Source: Beijerinckiaceae bacterium
GTDB lineage: Bacteria; Pseudomonadota; Alphaproteobacteria; Rhizobiales; Beijerinckiaceae
NCBI GenBank assembly: GCA_947478405.1
Contig: CANJVX010000001.1
Location: forward strand, 1 to 64,000
Direction of reading: 5' to 3'
DNA: 64,000 bases
Shown: positions 9,471 through 18,016 of the stretch, piece by piece
Position numbering within the stretch: position 1 is the first letter of the stretch
Layout: each line of letters begins with the position of its first letter
Translations under genes and position numbers: made by a program
The notes under the pieces: model-generated
Seen by the model: the letters and a program-made list of their open reading frames with translations, nothing else
The model's database searches: none
Told to the model about the DNA's origin: nothing

Positions 9471-9920
9471 GTGATCTTGAAGCCATTTTCCATACTCAAG
9501 ACCATCCTTCTGACCTGGCTGATATTGGAATTGGCCACTTTTATCCTTTTATTGGCAACACTTGGCCTGGGGCTGACCTTGCTCATTGGCTTTGCTACGA
9601 CCGCGGCCGGATTCATCTTGCTTGGAAAGTCCAGCAAATCGACACTCGAGGCCCTACAATCCAGCCAGGGGAGGGGGCTGACATTTGCGTTGCATGCCCC
9701 CTCACGAATCCTCGCTGCCATCCTTCTGATTCTTCCGGGTTTTCTGTCTGATATCGTCGGGCTGGCTCTGTTTATCCCGCAAGTTGGCCGTTTGGCTTCG
9801 GGAAAAATCGGGACCCATTTCTCAAAGACAGAGCCTGAATTTGTCGATCTAGATGCAAGCGAATGGCGTCGAGCGGAAGATTCATCCAGAACCCCCACAA
9901 AACTGATCGACCGGCGGTGA
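9471..9920 (+). CDS. fxsA: FxsA family membrane protein
   Basis: This 149-residue protein has three to four hydrophobic segments in the first 110 residues and the FxsA family motif ILLILPGFLSDIVGLALF. Its tail is hydrophilic. E. coli FxsA suppresses F-plasmid exclusion of phage T7, but the normal role is unknown. The start is a GTG at 9471, with a TTG two codons later as an alternative. It lies 84 bases upstream of secB and is divergent from tim44. Confidence 0.9.
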   Translation: MILKPFSILKTILLTWLILELATFILLLATLGLGLTLLIGFATTAAGFILLGKSSKSTLEALQSSQGRGLTFALHAPSRILAAILLILPGFLSDIVGLALFIPQVGRLASGKIGTHFSKTEPEFVDLDASEWRRAEDSSRTPTKLIDRR

Positions 9921-10004
9921 TTTTAGCCAAATTGGCTGCCTGACTTGTGAAGAAAGAGGGAGCATGTTACCGGCGCTTCGAAAAGTTTTTTGGAGATAGG
10001 TCAC

Positions 10005-10478
10005 ATGAGCGAAGCAAACGGGAACGGTGCCACCACTGAGAACGCGCCCCAGCTGAACGTCATCGCCCAATACACAAAGGACCTCTCTTTCGAAAATCCG
10101 AACGCCCCGCGCTCCTTAGGTCAGCAGCAGGGTGCTCCGGAGATTTCGATTCAGGTCAATATCAATCTGCGTCAGCTTGCTGAATCAGACTTTGAGGTGG
10201 AGTTGTTACTTGAGGGCTCAGCCGTCGAGGGAACTAACACACTCTTCAAATTCGACCTGAACTATGCCGGTGTGTTTCGGATCGTGAATGTTCCTGAGCA
10301 AGAAATGCACCCGATCCTGATGATCGAGTGCCCGCGCCTGCTCTTTCCCTTCGCGCGAGAAATCATCGCCAATGCAATTCGTGGAGGTGGCTTCCCGCCA
10401 TTGCTGATCGATCCGATTGATTTCGTCGGTCTTTACCGCCAACGCGCGAGCGAAGCTCAGCCGACGATGGCCTCTTAA
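10005..10478 (+). CDS. secB: Protein-export chaperone SecB
   Basis: SecB holds preproteins unfolded and hands them to SecA. The 157-residue protein has the family core [21 protein letters not shown] and [16 protein letters not shown], then the [13 protein letters not shown] peptide-binding segment. I use the ATG at 10005, with GGAG about ten bases upstream. The ORF track starts at a TTG five codons earlier. Its stop overlaps the convergent dnaQ stop in the four bases TTAA. Confidence 0.96.
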   Translation: MSEANGNGATTENAPQLNVIAQYTKDLSFENPNAPRSLGQQQGAPEISIQVNINLRQLAESDFEVELLLEGSAVEGTNTLFKFDLNYAGVFRIVNVPEQEMHPILMIECPRLLFPFAREIIANAIRGGGFPPLLIDPIDFVGLYRQRASEAQPTMAS

Positions 10479-11173
10479 GAGGCCTTCGCTAGATTATATT
10501 TTTGCCACAGTGCTTTCTCGCCCATCTTTCCAATAAAGGAACGGTGGGCGTTTTCTTCTTCACTGCTTATTGAAAGCGATAATGGCTGCGGACGCGGACG
10601 AACTACTTTCGCCTCAACATGATGAACAACCTTAATTTCCGACGCGAGAACGAGCGCGGACTGCCGCCCGCCACTTAATTCTGAATAAACTTCTGCTAAC
10701 AATTCCGCGTCAAGCAGAGCGCCGTGTTTCACGCGACGAGAATTGTCGATTCGATATCGAGTACACAAAGCATCAAGTGAGTTCGGCGAACCAGGATGCT
10801 TGCGCCGCGCCATCGCCAATGTGTCGATGACACGATCCATGGGAATGGGGGCGCGCCCGCAACGTTTCAATTCTGAATTAATAAAGCGCATATCAAATTC
10901 AGCGTTATGGATGACAAGCGTCGCGTCACCGATAAAGGCCAGAAATTCTTCAGCAACATTCTCGAAAAGAGGCTTTCCCCTTAAGAAGTCTGCAGAAAGA
11001 CCGTGAACACGAAACGCCTCTTCAGGAACATCACGTTGCGGGTCGATGTAGACATGGAAATTTTCGCCGCTGGGAACTGTATTGATTGTTTCAATGCAGG
11101 CTATTTCGACCAGACGATCGCCAGTGGTCGGATCTAAACCGGTAGTTTCGGTGTCGAGAATAATCTGGCGCAT
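10475..11173 (-). CDS. dnaQ: DNA polymerase III epsilon subunit, 3'-5' proofreading exonuclease
   Basis: DnaQ proofreads during replication. The 232-residue protein has DEDDh exonuclease motifs: [10 protein letters not shown] (Exo I, residues 6-15), [10 protein letters not shown] (Exo II) and [14 protein letters not shown] (Exo III with His and Asp). The C-terminal tail for binding the alpha subunit is present. It sits at the end of the leftward ppsR-maf-coaE-dnaQ group that faces away from the proposed origin. Confidence 0.96.
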   Translation of the reverse strand: MRQIILDTETTGLDPTTGDRLVEIACIETINTVPSGENFHVYIDPQRDVPEEAFRVHGLSADFLRGKPLFENVAEEFLAFIGDATLVIHNAEFDMRFINSELKRCGRAPIPMDRVIDTLAMARRKHPGSPNSLDALCTRYRIDNSRRVKHGALLDAELLAEVYSELSGGRQSALVLASEIKVVHHVEAKVVRPRPQPLSLSISSEEENAHRSFIGKMGEKALWQKYNLAKAS

Positions 11174-11201
11174 GGTCTTATGTCCGATTCAAATTAGCCC
11201 T

Positions 11202-11780
11202 TTATGGCAGCGCGCGTAAAAAACTAATGATCTGACGTCGAGCTTCGTCAAAGCCCCGCGACGTATCGATCACCAAATGTGCGTGCTTGCTTTTCTCTTC
11301 ATCAGGCCATTGTTTTTTTACAATGGCATTGAACCGCTCTTCAGTCATGCCGGGACGAGCCATGACGCGGGCTTTTTGCACTTGAAAAGGAGCGGATGCG
11401 ACTACGACAGCATCCATGTCCTTTTCAAGACCTGTTTCAAACAGGAGTGGAACATCGCATACTGCAATGCGGCCACCGTTAGCCTGCACTCTTGCAAGAA
11501 ATGACTGACGATGGGCGGATACGAGTGGGTGGATTAGCTCTTCCAATTTTTTTAGTTCTGCGGGATGGCCCAAAACAAGATCCCCCAATTTACGGCGATC
11601 TATTCCAGTGGGGCCAACAGCTGTCGGAAAGGCTAAAATGACTGGTGCGGCCTCAGGACCTGCATAAATCTCATGTACAGCACGATCTGAGTCATGAACT
11701 GGCACCCCAAGCGCGCGAAACATTGCAGCACTCGCTGATTTACCTGTGCCGATAGAACCTGTCAGACCAATTATCCGCAC
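11202..11780 (-). CDS. coaE: Dephospho-CoA kinase
   Basis: CoaE phosphorylates dephospho-CoA, the last step of CoA synthesis. The product begins MRIIGLTGSIGTGKS, carrying the P-loop, and runs to 192 residues, the usual size. I chose the GTG at 11780, four bases after the maf stop and with GGAGG upstream. The ORF track's start at 11870 would run 90 bases into maf. In other Hyphomicrobiales I recall aroE between maf and coaE, and it is absent here. Confidence 0.95.
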   Translation of the reverse strand: MRIIGLTGSIGTGKSASAAMFRALGVPVHDSDRAVHEIYAGPEAAPVILAFPTAVGPTGIDRRKLGDLVLGHPAELKKLEELIHPLVSAHRQSFLARVQANGGRIAVCDVPLLFETGLEKDMDAVVVASAPFQVQKARVMARPGMTEERFNAIVKKQWPDEEKSKHAHLVIDTSRGFDEARRQIISFLRALP

Positions 11781-11784
11781 GCGA

Positions 11785-12411
11785 TCAAGCCTCCACGAGT
11801 CCGGCCTTCCGGAAAAATGCGAGCAGAGGGAGTAAGGGCAGACCGAGAATCGTACTGTGATCCCCTTCAACTTTATCGAACAAATGAACCCCTAGCGTTT
11901 CGATCTGATAGGCACCTACGCTCTGTTTAACGCGATCGCCACTGGCTTGCAGATAGCTTTCAAGAAATGCGTCACCAAAATTCCGCATAGTAAGTTGGGC
12001 CGTCTCAACATGAGCAAATCGCATTTCGCCGCCAAAATAACAAACGACCGCTGAATGCAGCTGATGCGTTTTACCTCTTAGGCATTGTAATTGATCCCGT
12101 GCCTTTTCTATGGTTTCCGGCTTATGAAATTGGTGTTCGATTAGAGCAAGTGTCTGGTCAGCCGCGATAATCCAGCGACCCGGATTTCTTTGTGCAACGT
12201 CCTCACCCTTGGCTTTGGCTAAAGCAACGGCGACCTGGCTTGGGCTGGCGCCCGTTTGCTGTAATTCTGCTTCAATGGCGCGTTCATTGACCGCTGCGCC
12301 TATTGCCTCGACCGGGATGAAAATATCTTGAAGTAATTTCAAGCGCGTTTGGCTCGTTGATGCCAAGATCAGCGGCGCCTCATTGAGCCAAAGATTCTTT
12401 CTCATTCCCAT
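11785..12411 (-). CDS. maf: Maf family nucleotide pyrophosphatase
   Basis: Maf proteins hydrolyse non-canonical nucleoside triphosphates such as dTTP/UTP or modified bases. The 208-residue protein has the N-terminal ILASTSQTRLKLLQ motif, an ALAKAKGEDVA helix and the IIAADQTL metal and substrate site. Its start overlaps the ppsR stop (TGATG), indicating coupling. coaE follows after four bases. Confidence 0.93.
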   Translation of the reverse strand: MGMRKNLWLNEAPLILASTSQTRLKLLQDIFIPVEAIGAAVNERAIEAELQQTGASPSQVAVALAKAKGEDVAQRNPGRWIIAADQTLALIEHQFHKPETIEKARDQLQCLRGKTHQLHSAVVCYFGGEMRFAHVETAQLTMRNFGDAFLESYLQASGDRVKQSVGAYQIETLGVHLFDKVEGDHSTILGLPLLPLLAFFRKAGLVEA

Positions 12412-13244
12412 CAGCCTTCCGCGATAAACTTAAGGCGATGTTCTTTATAGAGATCAATGATTGCTGCTGCGGTTTCTTCAATAGAGCGACGCGTTACGTC
12501 AATCATTGACCAGCCACGTTCTGCAAAAAGCCTCTTGGAATGGGCTATTTCAGCAGCAACTGCCATGCGGTCGACGTAAGGGCTTTCCTGATCAGCGTTC
12601 AAAGCTAACAATCGATTCTGTCGAATTTGAACAATGCGCTCCGGTGAGGCGATTAAGCCCACGATTAAGGGTCGCTTCAATTTCTCTACAAATTGTGGAA
12701 GCGAAACGCCCGGCACGAGTGGAATATTGGCCGTCTTGATGCCGCGATTAGCGAGATAAATACTCGTCGGCGTTTTTGAAGTGCGGCTTACTCCCAATAA
12801 AAGAACATCAGCCTCTTCAAGGTTCTCAGCCTGTTGTCCATCATCATGCATCATCGTGAAGTTGAGCGCGTCAATGCGACGGAAATATTCTGAGTTCAGC
12901 ATGTGCTGGGCGCCGGGGCGCGATGTCTGAGCGGTACCTAAATAAGACTGGAACATTCCAAAAATTGGCTCAAGAACAGATAAGCAGGGACTGCCATATT
13001 CGCGGCATGCGTTCACCAGTGTTGAAGAAAGTTCCGGGTCCACGAGAGTAAAGAGAACTATGCCCGGTGCGGATTCTATTTCGGCAATCGCCCGATCTAA
13101 TTGGCCTCGTGTCCGAATAAGCGGATAGACATGTTCAATCGATGATACCCCCTGAAACTGAGCGGTAACTGCGCGACTCACAGCAATCAGCGTTTCACCG
13201 GTGGCGTCCGATACGAGGTGAAGATGAAAATAATTGCGACCCAC
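12411..13244 (-). CDS. ppsR: PPDK/PEP-synthase regulatory kinase-phosphorylase (DUF299)
   Basis: DUF299 proteins reversibly phosphorylate pyruvate phosphate dikinase or PEP synthase using ADP. The 277-residue protein starts FHLHLVSDATGETL, the family N-terminus. It has the P-loop-like LGVSRTSKTPTSIYLANRG near residue 150. It is the leftward gene flanking the origin gap. Caulobacter's origin lies between hemE and the orthologue of this gene, so its position is informative. Which partner enzyme it regulates cannot be told from the window. Confidence 0.93.
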   Translation of the reverse strand: MGRNYFHLHLVSDATGETLIAVSRAVTAQFQGVSSIEHVYPLIRTRGQLDRAIAEIESAPGIVLFTLVDPELSSTLVNACREYGSPCLSVLEPIFGMFQSYLGTAQTSRPGAQHMLNSEYFRRIDALNFTMMHDDGQQAENLEEADVLLLGVSRTSKTPTSIYLANRGIKTANIPLVPGVSLPQFVEKLKRPLIVGLIASPERIVQIRQNRLLALNADQESPYVDRMAVAAEIAHSKRLFAERGWSMIDVTRRSIEETAAAIIDLYKEHRLKFIAEG

Positions 13245-13411
13245 GGATTACCTTCGATTTTTTAGCTGTCCACACATCTATGTATGACTGGGTATGAACG
13301 AAGGGTAGACGTCTATTTTGACCCAGACGCCATAGCAAACCCCGCGCTGTCATGGATATTGTTCAACATTAAAGCGGCAGGGGAGGATATGACCAACCTC
13401 GAAATGAATAT

Positions 13412-13420
13412 TGTGGATGA
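13412..13420 (-). promoter_or_regulatory. DnaA-box-like 9-mer in the oriC gap
   Basis: TGTGGATGA reads TCATCCACA on the minus strand, one mismatch from TTATCCACA. It lies in the middle of the ppsR-hemE gap. Confidence 0.5.
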
Positions 13421-13491
13421 TGGTAAGACTTATATTTCGCGGGCGAATGTATACGCTTAGGACGGTTTGAAATCGTTAATGCTTTGTTATT

Positions 13492-13500
13492 TAATCCACA
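13492..13500 (+). promoter_or_regulatory. DnaA-box-like 9-mer in the oriC gap
   Basis: TAATCCACA differs from TTATCCACA at one position. It lies within a T/A-rich stretch and is the best forward-strand match in the gap. Confidence 0.5.
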
Positions 13501-13653
13501 AGTTCAGTCAGGCTTGTTGATTATTGTGGAGAGGTGGACAAGTCACGGTTGGCCTGTGCATTCTAAGGCAGGACGGTTATCCAGGGGGCAATAAGAAGAA
13601 AAAGAAGATCAAAAGATCTTTAAGTGATTCTTTTAGGAAAAAGAGAGATCGTG

Positions 13654-14691
13654 GTGACACCTGCGGAAAATAAGCTTTTTATTCAAGCGTTAGATGGTCG
13701 GACTCATAAAATCCCGCCGCTCTGGATGATGAGGCAGGCTGGCCGTTATTTACCGGAATATCGGGAGATCCGAGCGAGCGTACCGACTTTTTTGGAGTTC
13801 TGTTATTCGCCTAAATTAGCGACTGAGGCAACTTTACAGCCTATCCGGCGCTTTGGGTTTGATGCGGCAATTCTGTTTAGCGATATCTTGGTCGTGCCTG
13901 ACGCCCTTGGGCAAAAAGTGTCGTTTGAACAGGGGGAGGGCCCAAGACTGCCCCCGATTGTTGATGCAGCAGGTTTATTGGCGTTGCGTAGTCGGATTGA
14001 TTTGGAAAAACTTAATCCGGTTTTTGAGACGATTGAATTAATTAAGGCTTCTCTTTCCAAGGAGACTGCGCTGATTGGTTTTTGCGGTGCGCCTTGGACA
14101 GTTGCTAGCTATATGATTGCGGGACGCGGTACCCCGGATCAGAAGCCAGCACGGCTTTTTGCTTATGAGAATCCTGATTTATTTCAAATACTTATAGATT
14201 TATTGGTTGAAGCTTCGATTGATTATCTGGAGCGCCAATTTATTGCCGGTGTTGAGACTGTTCAGATTTTCGACTCTTGGGCAGGCGTGCTTCCTCTTAC
14301 GGAGTTTGAGAGATGGTGTTTGAAACCGATCCTGCGTATCGTGGAGGGCCTTAAGGTTCGTGTCCCACATGCTAGGATCATTGCTTTTCCGAGGGGGGTA
14401 GGAAGCCATCTGGAGGCGTTTGCAGGTCATCCCGGCATCAATGCACTGGGGCTTGATACGTCAGCGGATCCAATTTGGGTTTCTCGGAATATTCAATCGA
14501 GGAAGCCGGTCCAAGGGAATCTTGACCCATTTGCACTGATTGCTGGTGGAAGGGCGCTGGATGAATCTATTGATCGGATCAAACAAGCATTTGCGGGAAA
14601 ACCTTATATATTCAATCTAGGTCATGGTATTTTACCCGAAACCCCGATCGCTCATGTGGAGCAATTGGTTGCTAGGGTGAAGAGCGCCTGA
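13654..14691 (+). CDS. hemE: Uroporphyrinogen decarboxylase
   Basis: HemE removes four carboxyl groups from uroporphyrinogen III to give coproporphyrinogen III in heme synthesis. The family hallmarks are PPLWMMRQAGRYLPEYRE near the N-terminus, IGFCGAPWTVASYMI, FDSWAGVL and GNLDP. I prefer the GTG at 13654 (or 13651), preceded by GAGAG, giving about 345 residues. The ORF track's GTG at 13624 adds ten residues that are unlike the family. Its promoter must lie inside the proposed origin. hemJ overlaps its stop as TGATG. Confidence 0.95.
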   Translation: MTPAENKLFIQALDGRTHKIPPLWMMRQAGRYLPEYREIRASVPTFLEFCYSPKLATEATLQPIRRFGFDAAILFSDILVVPDALGQKVSFEQGEGPRLPPIVDAAGLLALRSRIDLEKLNPVFETIELIKASLSKETALIGFCGAPWTVASYMIAGRGTPDQKPARLFAYENPDLFQILIDLLVEASIDYLERQFIAGVETVQIFDSWAGVLPLTEFERWCLKPILRIVEGLKVRVPHARIIAFPRGVGSHLEAFAGHPGINALGLDTSADPIWVSRNIQSRKPVQGNLDPFALIAGGRALDESIDRIKQAFAGKPYIFNLGHGILPETPIAHVEQLVARVKSA

Positions 14692-15119
14692 TGATTTATC
14701 TCTGGGTTAAGTCGCTGCATGTCCTCGCGGTCATTTCATGGATGGCCGGGCTTCTTTATTTACCGCGGCTTTTTGTTTATCACGCGGATGTAAAAGCGGG
14801 TTCGGATACAGCCGGGCTTTTCGAGATTATGGAAATGAGGCTGTACCGATTCATCATGACCCCGGCCATGATCGTGAGCTGGGTTACGGGTCTTTACATA
14901 GCGACAAGCCAAGCCTTTTGGGTAGACGGTTGGTTTCTACTTAAGTTTGGATTGGTGCTGGCAATGTCTGGTGTGCACGGTGTTTTAGGACGCCATCGTC
15001 GCGAGTTCGCTTCTGGGCTTAATTGCAAGACGTCTCGCTACTTTCGCATCATGAATGAAGCACCCACTTTATTGATGATTTTTATCGTTGGTCTTGTCAT
15101 CTTGAAGCCGCTTTTCTGA
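14691..15119 (+). CDS. hemJ: Protoporphyrinogen oxidase HemJ
   Basis: HemJ oxidises protoporphyrinogen IX in organisms lacking HemG and HemY. The 142-residue membrane protein has four predicted helices. It starts MIYLWVKSLHVLAVISWMAG, with the conserved His10 that ligands heme in this family. Its start overlaps the hemE stop, so the two heme genes are translationally coupled. A further 191 non-coding bases precede rho. Confidence 0.93.
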   Translation: MIYLWVKSLHVLAVISWMAGLLYLPRLFVYHADVKAGSDTAGLFEIMEMRLYRFIMTPAMIVSWVTGLYIATSQAFWVDGWFLLKFGLVLAMSGVHGVLGRHRREFASGLNCKTSRYFRIMNEAPTLLMIFIVGLVILKPLF

Positions 15120-15310
15120 GGCGGACTGGCTTTCTGTAGCTCCGGTTTTCAGGTGCGCTTGATCCTTTTTGCGATTTAAGCTAGGTGTCTCTTCCCTCCT
15201 TTTGGCGTGGATGTTTCAGGCCCTCGACTTTTTTGGCCCGTCCGTCGCCTCCTCAATGCTCCGGTCTTCGCTCGCTTATTAACCGCGAGCTTTTTGTAAG
15301 GACTATTCCC

Positions 15311-16579
15311 ATGCGGGAAATTAAGCTCCAGGATTTGAAGCGTAAGTCGCCAACTGAATTGCTTGCCTTCGCAGAGGAGCATGAAGTTGAGAATGCGTCG
15401 ATCATGCGCAAGCAGGAATTGATGTTCGCGATCCTGAAGCAGGTGGCCAGCCGTGACATTGAGATTATCGGTGAAGGCGTTGTCGAAGTTCTTCTGGATG
15501 GTTTTGCTTTTTTGCGTTCACCCGACGCAAATTATCTTGCAGGCCCTGATGATATTTATGTCTCCCCTTCACAGATTAGACGCTTTGGTCTGCGAACGGG
15601 TGATACGGTCGAGGGTGTTATCCGCAGCCCAAAGGAAGGAGAGCGGTATTTCGCACTTCTGAAAGTGAACGCGGTTAATTTTGAAGATCCAGAAAATGTT
15701 CGTCACAAAGTTCACTTCGATAATCTAACGCCTTTGTATCCGGATGAGCGGCTGAAGCTTGAGATCGAGGACCCGAGCCGGAAGGATCTGTCCTCTCGGA
15801 TTATCGATATTGTTTCGCCCATCGGTAAGGGTCAGCGCGCATTGATTGTTGCGCCGCCCCGGACCGGCAAAACAGTTCTTTTGCAGAACATCGCGCAGTC
15901 AGTTACAGCCAACCACCCGGAATGTTATTTAATCGTCCTATTGATTGACGAACGGCCGGAAGAAGTGACTGACATGCAGCGTTCTGTCAAAGGCGAAGTT
16001 GTGTCTTCGACGTTTGACGAGCCGGCGGTTCGGCACGTGCAAGTCGCAGAAATGGTGATCGAGAAGGCCAAACGTTTGGTTGAACACGGCCGGGATGTTG
16101 TGATCCTTCTCGATTCGATTACTCGCCTCGGGCGCGCTTATAATACTGTTGTACCATCGTCGGGTAAGGTGCTTACGGGCGGCGTTGATGCGAACGCGCT
16201 CCAGCGTCCAAAGCGTTTTTTTGGCGCCGCGCGTAATATCGAAGAGGGCGGCTCGCTTACTATTATCGCGACCGCGTTGATCGATACTGGTTCGCGCATG
16301 GACGAAGTGATCTTCGAAGAATTTAAGGGTACCGGTAATTCGGAAATCATTCTTGATCGTAAAGTGGCTGACAAGCGCACTTTTCCCGCGCTGGACATCA
16401 CGCGTTCGGGTACCCGCAAAGAAGATCTTTTGGTCCCGGCCGATATTCTCAAGAAGATGTATGTCCTGCGGCGCATTCTCAACCCGATGGGTACAGTCGA
16501 CGCCATCGAGTTCTTATTGGGTAAGTTACGTGAAACGCCGAAGGGTAATGCCAGCTTCTTCGAGTCGATGAATACCTGA
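15311..16579 (+). CDS. rho: Transcription termination factor Rho
   Basis: Rho is the hexameric RNA helicase that ends transcription. From the ATG at 15311, with AAGGA eight bases before it, the product is 422 residues beginning [14 protein letters not shown]. The RNA-binding cold-shock-like domain is at about 50-120 ([25 protein letters not shown]). The ATPase carries [12 protein letters not shown] (Walker A) and [13 protein letters not shown], and the Q-loop is near [15 protein letters not shown]. The ORF track's start 42 codons upstream has no family support. The 190-base leader could hold Rho autoregulation, which is known in other bacteria but not shown here. Confidence 0.96.
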   Translation: MREIKLQDLKRKSPTELLAFAEEHEVENASIMRKQELMFAILKQVASRDIEIIGEGVVEVLLDGFAFLRSPDANYLAGPDDIYVSPSQIRRFGLRTGDTVEGVIRSPKEGERYFALLKVNAVNFEDPENVRHKVHFDNLTPLYPDERLKLEIEDPSRKDLSSRIIDIVSPIGKGQRALIVAPPRTGKTVLLQNIAQSVTANHPECYLIVLLIDERPEEVTDMQRSVKGEVVSSTFDEPAVRHVQVAEMVIEKAKRLVEHGRDVVILLDSITRLGRAYNTVVPSSGKVLTGGVDANALQRPKRFFGAARNIEEGGSLTIIATALIDTGSRMDEVIFEEFKGTGNSEIILDRKVADKRTFPALDITRSGTRKEDLLVPADILKKMYVLRRILNPMGTVDAIEFLLGKLRETPKGNASFFESMNT

Positions 16580-16646
16580 TTTTAAATGGGGATAGCGGGG
16601 ATAAATCTGTTGTCTTTTTTTGGGGCCGCCTTCTGGAGAGTTCGCG

Positions 16647-17954
16647 TTGCGGGACACGATCTTCGCCCTCGCTAGTGGCTCGCTAGGCTGTGGAGTAGCC
16701 GTCGTTCGCGTTTCAGGGCCGCGCGCTAAGGATGTGTGCGTCGATTTTAGCGGGAAGGTTATCCCGGCTGGTTCTGTGGCCTATCGGCCCATTCGCGATC
16801 CGCGTGATGGCGAGTTGATTGACAATGCACTGGTGCTTTTTTTTCAGGCTCCCCGTAGTTTTACTGGCGAGGATTGTTTGGAGTTTCAATTGCATGGTAG
16901 CCGTGCGGTTGTCTCACGGTTGTTTGTAGCGTTAGCCGCGGATAGTGGCTGTCGGCTTGCTGAGCCGGGAGAGTTTATTCGGCGTGCTTTTGAAAATGAT
17001 AAGCTACCTTTGACGTCGGTCGAGGGCATTGCGGACCTTATCGATGCACGAACAGAGGTCCAAAGGCGGCAGGCTCTCTCTCAAGCGGGCGGGCACCTGG
17101 CTGACCAATCAGCTGTTTGGCGTGGCTGCCTTATGGAGGCGCTTTCGCTTTTAGAGGCAGAGATCGATTTCGCTGACGAGGGCGATGCGCCTTCCGGGGT
17201 TATGCCTCAAGTTCTCTTTCTGCTTGGTGGATTACTCGGTCAGCTCGATCTCGCACTTCAGCAATCGTCACGCGGGGAGCGTATTCGCTCGGGGTTTCGT
17301 ATTGTTTTGGCTGGCCACCCGAATGCTGGCAAGTCATCTCTTATGAATGCACTTGTACGCCGGGATGTTGCCATCGTTTCGGAGCATGAGGGGACAACGC
17401 GCGATGTTATAGAGGTGGAATTCGACCTTGGCGGGTTCTCGGTTATCATCGCGGACACAGCCGGGTTGAGAGACGCGCAAGACCCCGTTGAGGCTTTGGG
17501 GGTTGAGAGGAGCCGGCGGGAGATTGAGCGGGCTGATCTCATTCTTTGGCTCGAGGAAGCGGTAAGTGGGGATTGCGTTCCGTCTGCCAAATTCGCGGAT
17601 GTGCTTCTTATAGGGACGAAGATGGACCTCGCTTTTGATAAGCCGATGTGGGCCGACGCTTGCATCTCGGCGAAGACGGGGTTTGGGATTGATGCGCTTT
17701 TTTCTTTGATTGAGGCGCGTGCGCGGCAGAGATTGTCCGGGGAGCCCCCCCTAATCACAAACTTGCGCCAGAAAGCGTGTGTCGAGGGCGCCGCTCGACA
17801 TCTGCGTGACGCCATGGCACATGAGAATGATGCATTGGAGTTGGTGGCTGAGGATCTGCGTTGCGCGTCTGGTCAGCTAGAGTCGCTTATGGGTCGAATT
17901 GAGGTAGAGGATATTCTCGGCTCGATTTTCTCACGGTTTTGCATTGGCAAGTAA
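16647..17954 (+). CDS. mnmE: tRNA modification GTPase MnmE
   Basis: MnmE and MnmG together install the 5-carboxymethylaminomethyl group on wobble uridine 34. I start at the TTG at 16647, giving [11 protein letters not shown] as in homologues, with GGAG eight bases upstream. The ORF-track TTG at 16620 adds nine unsupported residues. G1 is [11 protein letters not shown]2 EGTTRD and G3 DTAGLRD. G4 reads TKMD rather than the commoner NKxD. The C-terminal CIGK, essential for the reaction, is present. A parS site lies ten bases after the stop. Confidence 0.95.
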   Translation: MRDTIFALASGSLGCGVAVVRVSGPRAKDVCVDFSGKVIPAGSVAYRPIRDPRDGELIDNALVLFFQAPRSFTGEDCLEFQLHGSRAVVSRLFVALAADSGCRLAEPGEFIRRAFENDKLPLTSVEGIADLIDARTEVQRRQALSQAGGHLADQSAVWRGCLMEALSLLEAEIDFADEGDAPSGVMPQVLFLLGGLLGQLDLALQQSSRGERIRSGFRIVLAGHPNAGKSSLMNALVRRDVAIVSEHEGTTRDVIEVEFDLGGFSVIIADTAGLRDAQDPVEALGVERSRREIERADLILWLEEAVSGDCVPSAKFADVLLIGTKMDLAFDKPMWADACISAKTGFGIDALFSLIEARARQRLSGEPPLITNLRQKACVEGAARHLRDAMAHENDALELVAEDLRCASGQLESLMGRIEVEDILGSIFSRFCIGK

Positions 17955-17963
17955 CCCCACTAT

Positions 17964-17979
17964 TGTTTCACGTGAAACA
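17964..17979. promoter_or_regulatory. parS: parS centromere site 1
   Basis: TGTTTCACGTGAAACA is a perfect 16-base palindrome identical to the canonical chromosomal parS sequence. It lies in the gap between mnmE and mnmG, about 4.3 kb from the proposed origin and 2.6 kb from parA. Confidence 0.95.
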
Positions 17980-18016
17980 GCCTCCGATTCAGTGTCGGTT
18001 CGAGATAGAGCGCAGA

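Larger units (their letters stand above)
13245..13653. other. oriC: Probable chromosomal replication origin (oriC)
   Basis: This 409-base gap lies between divergent ppsR and hemE. It holds several 9-mers close to the DnaA box TTATCCACA: CTGTCCACA at 13266, TGTGGATGA at 13412, TAATCCACA at 13492, TGTGGAGAG at 13525, GGTGGACAA at 13533 and TTATCCAGG at 13577. Two have one mismatch and the rest two. An A/purine-rich stretch at about 13590-13645 could be the unwinding element. A near CtrA-type site, TTAA-N7-TTTT, starts at 13620. Genes on both sides point away, and parAB with two parS sites follow within 9 kb. The Caulobacter and Sinorhizobium origins are known to lie next to hemE. The assignment is inference from position plus these motifs. 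Confidence 0.75.
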
